Positions 45,981 through 57,379 of a stretch of DNA of 64,000 nucleotides are shown here, piece after piece. Each line of letters begins with the position of its first letter. The stretch's first letter is position 1. The notes under the pieces were generated by a model. It was given only the letters and a program-made list of their open reading frames with translations. It was not told the origin of the DNA and made no database searches. The position numbers and the translations under genes are program-made. Source of the DNA: Nymphaea colorata (lineage: Eukaryota; Streptophyta; Magnoliopsida; Nymphaeales; Nymphaeaceae). The stretch is taken from the NCBI RefSeq assembly GCF_008831285.2, contig NC_045141.1, positions 13,752,106-13,816,105 of the forward strand, read 5' to 3'.

Positions 45981-46500
45981 GCGCCGCTGTGCTGCAACGC
46001 AGCCGCCGCCACTGCTCCTTCCTTTTCTTCTTTGTGTGGATGCTCACTTGTGGAATGTGAGACTGAGAGGGCAAGGAAGAGGGAGATAGAGATTACAGAG
46101 GAAGACGAGGAAGAGGAAGAGGAAGACAAGGAAGGGGAACCGGTGGGGCGAGTGATATAGTTCGGGTCTGGATTTGAATTTTGATCTAATTTAATTTATC
46201 CAAAACCAAAACTGTTATAAGAATAACCCTCCTTACTGAACGCTTCGCCCCTTCCTCAGACCCGGAACCTAACCTCCTTATTAAGAAATAAAGGAATGGA
46301 GAAAATTGTAATTTTGATTTTGATATTTAATAATTTTATGGTTTAGAAATAATTTTGTCATATATATTATTATTATATATTAATAATTATAATAATAAAT
46401 AGTCTTCCCGCACCGCCGCACCTAAATTTTTTAAGATGTGCCGTGCCTGCACCCGCACCCACACCGGCACCCGCACTCCGCACTCCGGTGACTTAGACGT
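45981..46500. other. GA-rich then AT-rich non-coding DNA
   Basis: Contains gaggaagaggaagaggaag at 46100-46130 and a C-rich acccgcacccacaccggcac stretch near 46450-46485. No gene is recognised. Confidence 0.45.
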
Positions 46501-46770
46501 GATAGTGTTTATGAGATGACAAAAGATTTATGAGATAACAAACTAATGTTAAACATAAGTATGAGATAATGTTTATGAGACACCAAAATATTTATGAAAT
46601 AATGAGATAACAGATCAATGTATGACATAATGCTAAACAATAAAGCATATGAAGTAAAATATTTATGACATAATGAGACAATGGATGGATGTGTAGGATA
46701 CCAATAAATATAAATATGAGATATTTTTTTTGAGATTTCTTTAAAATATTTATGAGACAATGAGATAACG
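46500..46770. repeat. Imperfect short tandem array (tatgagata type)
   Basis: About a dozen loosely spaced copies of tatgaga(t/c)aa within 270 bp. Degenerate and non-coding. Confidence 0.6.
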
Positions 46771-47918
46771 CTTTGAGCCGCACAAAAAAACAAAAAAGTT
46801 TTTTTTACTGCTTAAATGAGTATATTACTCATAATGTTATGTATATACCAACTAACAAATTTTACTTTCTTGAATCCCCAAATTTCTTGTTTTATGCGGT
46901 TTTTGTTGTCCCTACAAAAAAATTGTTTTTGCATCACTCATGGGCATTTATTGCCATTATTAAAATGACACATGAAAATTTCATATGCACGGACGACGTA
47001 CATAACATGATTTGCATCTTCTCCGGCTTCTCTATTCACAAGCCGCCTAAGTCCACCCACCATCATAACATTCAATGCAAATCACAGCCAACCAGCGCAG
47101 ATCAACCGGTTTCTCCCACTCTCTGCTTTCCAACAACTCTTGAACACCACTGATCTCAAAGAGTAGGTATCACTTTCTTGTTGTCTTGTAAGGAATCCTG
47201 TTCTCTCTTCCGAACCTCATGCATCTTCATTGCCAGCCACTACCAGTCAACCGGTTTGTCTTCTTATTTTTCTCTCATGTTCCTCTTTTTAAAAATCTAG
47301 AACTAACGTCTTCTCCTTGATTTGGGAAAACGCCATCAAAACATGAAACAAATGCAAAATTTGTAAATTTTATTTGGTGAAACATCATGAAAACATTAAA
47401 CTAATGCAAAACGGTTGTTCAATCTTTGCTGGCTCAATGTTCACATCCGAATATGCTATCAAAACACTTCATTTTTTTTTGTTTCTTTATACTTCCATCG
47501 TTGCCAATAGCAGCTTCTAATTTTATCAACTATTCTGGTTTCTTCTGATACAAGACTGTTCTTTTTACTGTAGTATTTGTGAATAGGTCGATCCAATCCT
47601 TAAAAGAAAAGGGAGGAAGAGAAAAAGGACAAGGGAGAGCAAAAGAAAAGGGATTACCGCACATTGCTTCTTCATTTACAAGTTATTTTGCTTTTTTTAA
47701 ATTTTGACATTATTTTTATGAATATTATATAGTAGATATTTTTTGTCCTAATACTTATGCTTCATTAAGCTTCGCTTTATTGCACTTAACAACATTAATC
47801 TATACTACCCCTCTTACTCCCTCTCCCAAGTGGACCCTTCCCCCTGTTGAGTTTGGCAGCCCTCCAATGGCTGTAGCACTCCTCTTGCCTGAAGAATGTT
47901 AGCTAGAGGAGCATAGCA
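46771..47918. other. No recognised feature
   Basis: An open plus-strand stretch at 46773-47153 is not like any family I know and has no supporting splice or start context. The rest is AT-rich. Confidence 0.4.
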
Positions 47919-47937
47919 GGGGGGGGGGGGGGGGGGG
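47919..47937. repeat. Poly-G run, 19 bases
   Basis: Uninterrupted homopolymer, followed by a CT-rich stretch. The exact length is prone to sequencing error. Confidence 0.85.
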
Positions 47938-48217
47938 AATCCCTTCTCCTCTCTCTCTCTTCTTCTCCTTCATCTGTACGAAACGCCATGGCATCAATCA
48001 CTGTCCAACAAGAGATCACTTTAAGTTGAGCTTGTTGGCCAATTACCCATATACATGTTTTGCAACTTGCAAGAAGTTGCTTCCACAGTTTTTTGGTGGA
48101 TGAAATTGTGGATGACTTCATTCTCCAAGTGTTGCCGGATCAGACTTGTAGAATTTGCATCCATTATATTTTATTGCTTCTCTATCGTCCCTTCCTGGCT
48201 CTTTTCTTTATCAAACA

Positions 48218-48800
48218 CCAAATTGTCTCAAATCTAGTTGTTTTGAAAATCAAAGTCAGAAACCACCTTGTTCGTATAATCTGACGCAAGCAGCAAAAAC
48301 ACGGATCCCACACAGATCCAGATCTATCAACAAGAAGGAGAATACCTAAGAGAAAACAAAGATTTTGCACCGATTTCTTCTGCAGATTCCCGCTTTAGTA
48401 CACTGTCATTTTGTTTTCTTCACGTTATTGGTGCAAAAAACAATTGAAAGAGGAAGAGATTGCCACACATTATTTATATATGCATGTAAATATCTATTGG
48501 GTCAGACGACCGATATCTGTCTTTTGCAAGTTCCAATTTGTGGCAAAGAATTTAGAGACTACTTACAGGAGAAATTTTAACGGCTGAATTTCATTAGTTT
48601 CTTTAATGGACCAAAACCACACAAAATATAAAAAGGGCTAGTAAAGTGAACATGGAGACGACGGAAGGAAAGAAAGGAAGACTACCAAATTGACATATCG
48701 TGTCTCTGTCTAATGAAGGTAAAAATTCCATTTAGACAACATTTTGGCCATAAGATAGTATTATGAGTCACATTTCTACCACTTCTTAGCCTCACTTTCC
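48218..48800. repeat. 600-bp dispersed repeat, copy 2
   Basis: Counterpart of 5573-6175, the F-box upstream region, in the same orientation. Further right, 48955-49015 (ggcaacacatctttag type) also resembles 40480-40530. Confidence 0.8.
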
Positions 48801-49019
48801 AATGAAGGATTGCGGGTGGAGACCTTTATTGAGAAAGAATAACATATTTACAAGAAAGAATAGAGGGATGCCATGCATCAAACCAAGAACATCGAACTCC
48901 AATAGTCATAAGTCACATTACCCCAAAAACAGGTAAAAACCAAAAGCATCTATCTAGATAAGATGGGGAACACATCTTTAGTCCTCAATAGAACCAAAAA
49001 ATACACGTACCCATCGTAA

Positions 49020-49620
49020 ATAAGGATAATGTTTACGATTTGATATGGGTGTCTGACGTTGTCTTTATTATTCATACCAAAACAAGTGAAAAAGAAGTCA
49101 CCTTTAATCTTTTTCTTTTCCATTTTATTCTATAGCCTAATGAGTACTTGCCACACAACGCGTACTGCATGTTTACGTAATTTTTCACACATTGGCATTA
49201 TAAAAAGATGGTGTACGCTAAACATAAACAAACTAGAACAGACCAATACGAGACACTATATTGATGAGCAAAATGATTGTGGGAAATGGATCCGACATTT
49301 ACAAACCTGGCTATTGGTCTTATTTAATTTGTAAGCTTTAACTTTTCACTCGTTTTGGGGATACAGACCTTACTTTTGCATACGAATATTACAAGAAGTA
49401 GCTACAAGCTATCATATAAGTAAGCCTCTAACCTTATAAATTGCTCAGTCCAAATAACTGCCCCCTCCTCCTGGCCTTGTGGACATGACAATTTGATTAT
49501 CAGCTTTTGCTATAAAAATTAGAGTGATTCATGAAAACTTATAACATAATGTTCAATGGATCTATATCCCAAATGTTGAGGAAGAATCACTCAACAATAG
49601 CAATCTGCTATGGCTCATGG
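49020..49620 (+). repeat. Dispersed repeat R1, copy 3
   Basis: Matches 34860-35610 closely and 29890-30960 less so. Non-coding. Confidence 0.85.
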
Positions 49621-49659
49621 TGTGTATAGGCGGTGAACAGGCAACACACTCTCTGGCTC

Positions 49660-50860
49660 TTCACCCATTTAAGCAAATGTGTACGTTCTAATTAAGAGGA
49701 AGTTTCCTACTAAGGTATTAGAATAAGTGAAGAAAAATAACGATAGGGATTTATTTCTGGTGTTCCACACCGCAATTGGGGATTGGTGAGAAAATAAATG
49801 TGGTCGAGGTTTTTTGAAAAAGATGGATTTGCACTCCACTTCTAGTATGGTGGAACTAAATTCTACCATTGTGTGATTTTGTAGGGAAATAATGACGGGT
49901 TTATTTCTGGTGTTTGATGCAATAATTGTGGATTGGTGAGAAAATAAATGTGGTCAGATTTTCTGAAAAAATGGATTTGAATTCCATTTATAGGACAATT
50001 GGATGCATTGCAATCAAACGGGCCCATTGGTCTATGATAACTAGGGGTACATACGAGCTGAGTCAAGCTTGAAGTCCACTTGACTCAGCTCAAACTCAAC
50101 TTAAATTCGAGTCAAGCTCAACAAACAAGCTCGATCTCGATTCCACGATACAATTTCAAGCTCAAAGGCAACACGTTTAACTCGTCTACATTGAGCATGT
50201 CTTGTTTCTTTTAACTTGTTTAACTTGGTTGACTTGTTTGGTTGCTCCTTGTATAACTATTTTTTCATCATACTTATTGCATTATGTAATCTAGCCGAGA
50301 CTAGTTCTTACAGGTCTAACTCAACTTTCTAACATTTTGAGCCTACATTTGAACTCAAAATCGTCTCCTTTACAAGCGAGTTGAGTTCAAAAACGAGCAA
50401 ATTCGAGTTGAGTTCAAAAACGAGCAAATTCGAGTTGAGTTCGAGCTGCCTGAACTAGTTGTGCAGCCCTAATGACAACTCTTGAAAGTGTTAATGGTTG
50501 AATGGACTCGTCACTACCGTCTCACAGGCTTAGCCTGAAAATGGCAAGCAATAGATAGGCCAACATCAAGGAACAAAATCAGGGTTGGGTCATAACGAAA
50601 TGGAATTGACAGAAAATAATATTCTTTTTGCCTGATGGCTTATGTATAGCACAAACCATCTTTTCTTGACGAAGCATTTATTGTTCCAGAAATTAATTTT
50701 ATGATTTTGGTCCTCCAAACTTTTGTTCTGTTGGCATGTAATGATCTAAAGCTTTTGAAGTATTCAATTGTATTAGAAAGATTTAAGATCGATCCAATAT
50801 CAGGATTATCTTTTCTTTTGATTTTGAGACGTACTGAAATATGATATATATATATATATA
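49660..50860 (+). repeat. Partial copy of the P450-flank repeat with MITE
   Basis: 49660-50041 resembles 25580-26012 (twice-repeated ggattggtgagaaaataaat type sequence), and 50472-50860 resembles 53912-54190 and 36813-37110 (anchors aatggttgaatgga and ttgattttgagacgt). It ends at a TA microsatellite near 50846-50864. Confidence 0.8.
50042..50471. mobile_element. hAT-like MITE, copy 3
   Basis: Starts taggggtacata after atgataac (50034-50041) and ends tgcagcccta before atgacaac (50472-50479). The interior has actcgag/gagttgag words. No coding capacity. Confidence 0.8.
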
Positions 50861-50869
50861 TATATGGTG

Positions 50870-51844
50870 ATGAGTTCGCTGTTGTATAGTAGACTACCCA
50901 TCAGGGTCATCCGATCCTCTAAACGGAGGACCTTAATCGTGTCTATGTTTTTTTATATTTTAGTTTTGTCTCACTTCTCTCTGTGTGATTATCTATACTA
51001 AACTCCTATTCCTTCTCCCAAATGCTCCTTCTCTCTTACTAGGAGGAAAGCAGGAAAGCAAGAAATTTTTTATGAGGGGGGTTCGAATTAAAGTTTCTAA
51101 TGTTTGACATTTTTCAAAATTTTTATCTATGACAAAGTGAAATTTTTAAAATTTACATGTAAATTTTTATTTTTTATTTTTTTTTACGGTGGGGCGACGG
51201 CCCTTGCTACCTTGGCTCCGCCCCTGTCTCATGCTGTTGAATGTGATGGCCCTCAGTGCCTGCTCTCTCACCAGAATGCCGTTGAATGTGATGGCCGTCC
51301 AGTGGCTGCTGCACCCCTCTCACCAGAAGGCCGCTTGTGAGAGGAGGGTGGCAGCCATCAAGGGAAAGGGAACACTCCCATCTCCCGTCTCTCTTTGCTT
51401 CCACTCTGTCTCCACGGAACTGTCTGGCCTCATCCCGCTACCCAACAAACGCTGCCCTACTCTCACAAGTAGCGGCTGCGAGATAGAGGAGGGTGGCGGC
51501 TGTTGACTGGTTAAATGAGCCATGTAGTCTGGTGAAGAACCACAAGGAAAATTAAACCAGTTTGCCCCTCTGTCCCTTGTGGTGGCATCCCGCCGCTATT
51601 CCATGGCTGCCATCCTTTTCTTTCCTGTAACAAGAGGCAACCAGCAATTTGAGGGCCTGAATGCCGTGAGGAAGGAGGCCTGGGATTAAGGGTGGGCATT
51701 GGGCTGAATATTCGATGGTACTTGGTACCTGCCCCTACTCAAGCCTGGTTTGGACCCTGAAATGTGGCAGTGGGTTGGGATGGGTGGCATCCCAGCCAGA
51801 GGCTGACTCCTTATCGAGTCAGGCTTGCCCGATGACTAACTTTA
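50870..51844. other. GC-richer unique stretch, no recognised gene
   Basis: 51190-51840 has higher GC than its surroundings and contains a short internal repeat (gaatgtgatggcc at about 51238 and 51284). Frames are short on both strands and match no family I know. Confidence 0.4.
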
Positions 51845-51933
51845 ATCAATTACTTTCAGGGCTGCTCAATAAACAGAAATATATTCATAATGTCATCGAT
51901 CCTTCACTCTCTCTCATTCTATCTCTCTTTCTT

Positions 51934-51969
<36 letters not shown>

Positions 51970-52360
51970 AATAAGACGTTAAGTTTTACATCATAAACTG
52001 TCAATAATATTCATGTGAATATGATTTTTCAGTTACATATTTTTAATATTTATTCATCTAACAACATTTGCTACACAATAACGTAAAATAAAATTCCATA
52101 TATGTATATAATAGATAGAAAGAGAGGGAGAAAAAATAATTGGTACATCCCAGACCACTAAATCAGGGACAAGCACAAGCTAGGCCACTCAAAATCAAAT
52201 GCTAAAGCACTTTTTTTATATAATCTAACTGCATAGACATGATTTTAAGGTTCTTTTGATAGGAAACATATACAAAGTCATGCTTTTAGTTTAACATGTT
52301 TTTATAATAATATATATTTTTTTAGTTTAACATGTTTCTATAGTAATACAGAAAATGGAA
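51845..52360 (+). repeat. Duplicated segment matching 24750-25300
   Basis: Shares the order of anchors with 24750-25300, including catcccagaccactaaatca; microsatellite types differ. Confidence 0.85.
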
Positions 52361-52364
52361 TCAT

Positions 52365-52745
52365 CTAAGTTATCAATTTGTTAATAGTGGAAGAGCCATG
52401 TTTTTCTTTAAACCAAACTGGCAAAATAGGATTCAAAGTTACTGTGACACCGGATTTAATTGCACATTCTTCCAGCACTAATGACATACAGATCCATTTA
52501 TCCTTCTTGAAAAGAGAAAGTAACGTGTCATTAAAGTCATGACTGCCGTAATCTGTGGTGGGCTTCCTTTTCTGGCGATGTTCCTCCACACACCGGCCAA
52601 GGAAAATGTCCAACTCCTAGGTGATGACCGAGCACTTCAATGAATGGAAAAAGGTCCGACACCACAAACACGGTAAAGAGTTTCACTGCCTTCCGGCTGC
52701 ACCGCTCAAGTGGGGGATCTTTATGTACAGGATTCCACGAGTCTA
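52365..52745 (-). pseudogene. CYP82-like P450 fragment G (exon 1, F-G region)
   Basis: Minus-strand reading: KAVKLFTVFVVSDLFPFIEVL, a frameshift/deletion, VIT, TAG (52619-52617), ELDIFLGRCVEEHRQKR, HDFNDTLLSLFKKDK and AIKSGVTVTLNPIL. Longer than fragment E at its I-helix side, but it shares the stop codon. It has no partner exons beside it. Confidence 0.87.
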
Positions 52746-52789
52746 ACTCAAATATTTTGAAATGTAAGAACACCACAACGGGTACATCC

Positions 52790-53235
52790 TACCCATGCTA
52801 GTTGAAAGCCAGGGTGGCAGTAGCTTTGATCATCTGGCACCAAGGACACCTATTCAAGAGGAGTTATACTTTTGGACTCGAGTAGTTGAGGCACGAAACA
52901 TGCTGGTTGACAGCCATGGTGGCAGTAGTTTTGGTCCCCTGGCACAACGGACACCTATTCAAGAGGAGTTAGACTTTCGGACTCGAGTAGTTGAGGCATG
53001 AAAAGTGCTAGTTGAAAGCCAGGGAGGGCAGTTCTGACCCCCTGGCACCACCGACAGGTATTCAAGAGGAGTCATACTTTTGAACTCGAGTGGTTGAGGC
53101 AGGAACCTGCTAGTTGAAGCCAAGGTGATAGCAGTTCTGGCCCCCTGGCTCCGCCCTTTCACATATGAACACCTATCCATGGGGACTAAAACATTTGGTT
53201 TTGGAGTCCAGTAGTTGAGGAAGGAAAAGTCGAGG
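52790..53235. repeat. Minisatellite M1, second array, about 4 copies
   Basis: Same 105-bp unit as 36109-36510 and also directly upstream-strand neighbour of the P450 F-G fragment, so it was duplicated together with it. Confidence 0.87.
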
Positions 53236-53568
53236 TCGAGTTGCATGCACGTGGATGTGCATGCAACAAATATACACTCAACAGAAACAAGAAGGTGGGT
53301 GGGTGAGGGCATTTTAGACTTTTCTATGATTCTGTTTTCATCCATCTAAAATGTATCCTTTTTACTTTACTACGGGTATTTTGGCCTTTACACACTCCTG
53401 TGCATGTGTAGGGGTGTGGACATAGCCAGTTTTGGGAAAAGTCCACTAGCATAACTCTCCACCTATTTAAACAGATATGTACGTCCTAATTAAGACGATG
53501 GAGTTGAAATCCATTTCAATAACAGTGGAATGCATTGCAAGCAAAGGAACCCACAGTGCCATTATAAC
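53236..53568. repeat. Non-coding duplicated spacer
   Basis: Matches 25340-25640 (cacactcctgtgcatgtgta, cactagcataactctccacc). Confidence 0.8.
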
Positions 53569-53911
53569 TAGGGGTGCGCGCACTTGCCGTATCGAGCTCA
53601 AACTAGAACCAAGCTCGAGTTGAGCTCGACAGAACAAGCTCGAACTCGAGTCCACGATACGACATCCAGCTCAAACTTGTCTCGTTTAACTTGTTTATGT
53701 TAACTTGCTTCTTTTAACTTGTTTAGTTACTACTTGTGTAATTATTTTCTCATTATAATTTAATTTCATTGTATAGTTGAGCTGAGTCAAGTCCTTACAA
53801 CTCGAACTAGACTTTTGTATAGTTTTTCAAGCCAACATTTGAACTTGAATTCGACTAGTATATAAACAAGTAGAGTGAGCTTGATCTGGCTCCACTCGCT
53901 GTGCATCCCTA
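53569..53911. mobile_element. hAT-like MITE, copy 4
   Basis: Starts taggggtgcgcg after attataac (53561-53568) and ends gtgcatcccta before atgataac (53912-53919). Best evidence, with copy 3, for an 8-bp target duplication and tagggRtgcac termini. Confidence 0.82.
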
Positions 53912-56900
53912 ATGATAACTCTTGGAAATGCTAATGGTTGAATGGACTAATCACTACCATCTAGGCTCAGCAAGAAAAAAACAAGCAATAGATTGGCCAA
54001 CAGGAACGAAATCAGGGCTGGGTCATAACCAAATGGTATTGACAGAAAATAGCATTTTCTTTTCCTGGTGGCTTATATATAGCACAAATCATTTTTTCAT
54101 GACAGAGCGATTGTTGTTCCTGAAACTAATTTTGTATTGTACTTAAAAGATTTAAGTTTGATACGATATCAGGATTATCTTTTGTTTTTCATTTTGAGAC
54201 GTCTAGAAATATGGTTTGGGCATATCTCGTTTAAGTTAATTGTTGGATTTTTGCTTGTATTTAGTCAAATAGTAAATAATATATAGTTGATGAGCCAGCT
54301 AGAATTATGAAATGTTCAATAAGATAGCAATTGATGTTTACTTGCACTCTCCATCTTTTGATTTCAACCATTGTTATTGTTCCTTCGAAATGAACTTATA
54401 TCGAATCGAGACTATTTTTTCTGTGTTTGGGACAAGTGGGCCGGAATTCAGGCTGGAGACAAATTGTCTTCCCAATCGAGAGACAATTTTGCCTCTTCAT
54501 CCCAAGATGTGCCCGTGAGAATTTAGAGAATTTTACTTACATGGTAGTGTTTATTTGTTACTTTTCAGAAAATAAGATTGATACTGTTTTACATTTCTTT
54601 TGTTTGTGAACACAGTAGACTTTGAAGTGGCAAAAGGAGGCGTACAAAGATTTACTTTTCTATGTTTGCCCAATTAAATGAGCCAGCCAAAGCGTAATTA
54701 GTTTTTTTTTTTTTTTCCTTTTGAGTTTTCAGTATAGTTATAATTTTAGTTTTCAATATGGTTATCACTATATTGAAAATTAAAAAATATTTTTCCTTTT
54801 CACCAACTAAACTTACTTTGTTGATGGGAAAAATAAACCTTCATTTGACGCCAAACGCATTTATCGGAACACTTTTTTTCTTTTTTCCTATTTCCGTGCT
54901 TCCCCCTTAGCTTGTTGCCGGTACACAACGATATTAAAAGCTGGCTGAGAGGCATTAATGATATATATATATATATAGTAAATTTGAAGGGGCACTCATA
55001 TATAAGTAAATAAATTTGACTAAGGTTCTTATATATAAAAATAAAGCGATTTCTGTGACTGAGCATAAACGAACTAAAACAACTGTAACCAGAATTCTTC
55101 ATCCATCGACAGTAGTGGAGATAGAAATTTCTGGGTGAGGGGCATGCAACATGCAAACCTGAGTTGAGCGCCGCAGATTCTATGACTGAGCCCATGACCA
55201 AGGTTCACTCCTCCTCGAAAAATTTAGAGATGTCAATATATTTTTATATTGGATTTGGATTAGATATCCGACCTAACTGTTAAAAAAAAAGACAGATATT
55301 GAAAAAAAAAATCCGATTAAGAAACAAATCGGATTTGGATTTAAAAAATGACAACCAATTGGATTTGAACATATATACATGTTCGACCAGATTTGGATTC
55401 AGAAGTACATAAATATCCTATCAGATTCAGATCCAAGTTTGGATTGGTTTTATTTTAAATCATATGTCCAGATCTAATGCTCTTACATTTTCAAAATCAG
55501 CCAACTCAATTTAAAATTCATATATTAGGATTCAGATATAAATGTAAAAATGTAAAAATCAGATTCGGAATTCGGATTTGGATTCAAGTATGACTTTTGT
55601 TTGTTCATATTTAAATCTGAGTTCAAATCTAAATGTGTGAATATCCAAAAAAGCAGATATAGTTAAAGGTATATTTCATTTGAATCCAATCCGTTGAAAT
55701 TTTTAATTGAAAACATGGAAGCCCGTGCTGAGCCACTGCCTGCTATGCAACCGTTTTCCCTTAGAGTCCCTTTGATGTACTCGATCGTAAGGATTTGAAA
55801 ACAAAGTACTTAATAAATCAGACCCTTTACTTAGTACTTGAATTTGCAAGTAGAGTCCTATGATGCCATAATTCTTACAAGTCCATTAGCCATAACATGC
55901 TCAGGGCAGGCATGGAGTCAACAGTTCGATGGACCGTTTGGGCCCCTCCTGAAAAAAATTATGGCTCCGCTCCTGGCTTCAACGCAAAGGTTATATAACT
56001 TAATGCAAGAAACCAATTGGAAAGGACTTGTAGATAGATGACATTCAAATTTGAACTGGCCGTGAAGTCCCGATTGAATCTAAACTCGATGAATTGGTAT
56101 GCGCATCTGAATCAATTTTGAATTAATTATAAAGACCTGCTTGGTCAGTCTTTATAACTTAAGTTTACCAACTTGGCTTCGCTCAAGGATTAAATGAAAT
56201 GTAGAGTAAGCATAATAAATTGAATATTGCTCGGGTTTGGTTAGCTTTTGTAAGAAGACTAGAATGCCTTCCGTCATCCAGCAACATGGTTGAGGACCCC
56301 AAGAAGCATTCAGAAAAAATTAAGGCGAGCCCTGCAAAGGTCTGAGGCATAACTTTCATGTGGACTTGTACCCTTGGCCCGGCATTTTTGGCCATCTGCT
56401 GGCTGCTCCCTGCCACAATTCGTCATTTTTGGCCATTCTCTTCATGCCAGCGTGAAAAGGTCTCCTTCATTACCTGAGGGGAGTTTGGCCATGTCGCTCG
56501 ATCTGATGCTAAGACATGTGCCTGCACGTGCAGCTACAAATAATCGTCGCAGATGGTCAGTAGTTTAGTTATCTGTCATCATAGTTAGTAGTACTTCCCA
56601 GTGGCTGATCTTAAAAACTTTGTTAAAGGAGCACTCATTTAAAATACACATATCTGGGACAGTTACATATATATATATATATATAAATGTTTAAAGATGC
56701 CAATTTGAAAAATAAAGAACTTTAAGAAGTCACCACGTGACTCCACCACTGGTATTGCCGGTTGATTAGTTTTAAGTTTGTTATGCCTTTAGAGACAAAC
56801 AACATGAGACCATGATGGAGCAGAGATAGGTGGGGCGTCCATCAGAAATCTTAAATTTATTTGTTGGATCTAGGTGTGTCTAGGCTCAGTTATATGAGGC

Positions 56901-57016
56901 AAGTTGGATCTGGGTGTTTCTGGGTTCAGTTATATGGGGCAGAACAACAAGACTTGAGTCACTTTCCTAAGGCATATGTTTAGTGTTCTAAGTTCCACAA
57001 GAGTAACATACACACA
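53912..57016 (+). repeat. Duplicated block copy C, P450-flank segment
   Basis: Matches copy B (36813-37940, 38580-39190) and inverted copy A (22239-19475). It contains ggacaagtgggccggaattc-type P450 3' flank at 54430-54520, the AT-rich middle, and ends ctaagttccacaagag at 57003 before a short CA/CT tract where copia-3 inserted. Confidence 0.85.
56437..56530 (-). pseudogene. CYP82-like P450 fragment H (exon 1, short)
   Basis: Minus-strand reading MKETFSRWHEE and flanking exon-1-like DNA as in fragment F (tgccagcgtgaaaaggtctc). Very short; homology to F and D is clear at DNA level. Confidence 0.7.
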
Positions 57017-57021
57017 CTCTC
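57017..57021. repeat. copia-3 target-site duplication, left copy
   Basis: ctctc, repeated at 61891-61895 after the right LTR. The site lies in a CT-rich tract, so part of the match could be chance. Confidence 0.8.
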
Positions 57022-57317
57022 TGATGAGAAGACCCATTACAACATCAGTCAAGGATTTGTCAAGTATTCTTACCTGATTGATTTTGCTCTTGTTGCCGTT
57101 CACCCCTCATATAGCCATTAATAGAACGTTGAGAAAAATTCCTTCCTTGTAAATCTTTCCTTAACAACTACATATTCTTTGTAAATCTGGAAAACGTGTA
57201 ATGAGAAAACAGAGCAAGACCGCATGATGTTATTGTCGTGGTTGTAGGATTTACAAATCCGAACCACGTAAATCCGTGTCTGCACTCTCCTTTTTCTCTT
57301 TCTCTCAAAAATTATCA
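57022..57317 (+). repeat. copia-3 5' LTR
   Basis: Pairs with 61594-61890; about 11 percent of positions differ by eye. Confidence 0.92.
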
Positions 57318-57330
57318 TGGTATCAGAGCA
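57318..57330 (+). other. copia-3 primer binding site (initiator Met tRNA)
   Basis: TGGTATCAGAGCA directly after the 5' LTR. Confidence 0.92.
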
Positions 57331-57379
57331 GTGAAGGCCTTCAAAGTGTCAAGTTCCCCCTTGGTTTTCTTACTCATCA

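Noticed and set aside
45638-46129. Proline/serine repeat protein on minus
   Set aside because: Translation of the 49-bp minisatellite.
46773-47153. 126-codon plus frame as a host gene
   Set aside because: No recognisable domain, odd composition and no splice or start support.
48130-48160. Short similarity to the F-box start (agtgttgccggatcag) near the second promoter-like repeat
   Set aside because: It lies on the opposite strand relative to the duplicated upstream sequence and fades within 20 bases; probably chance.
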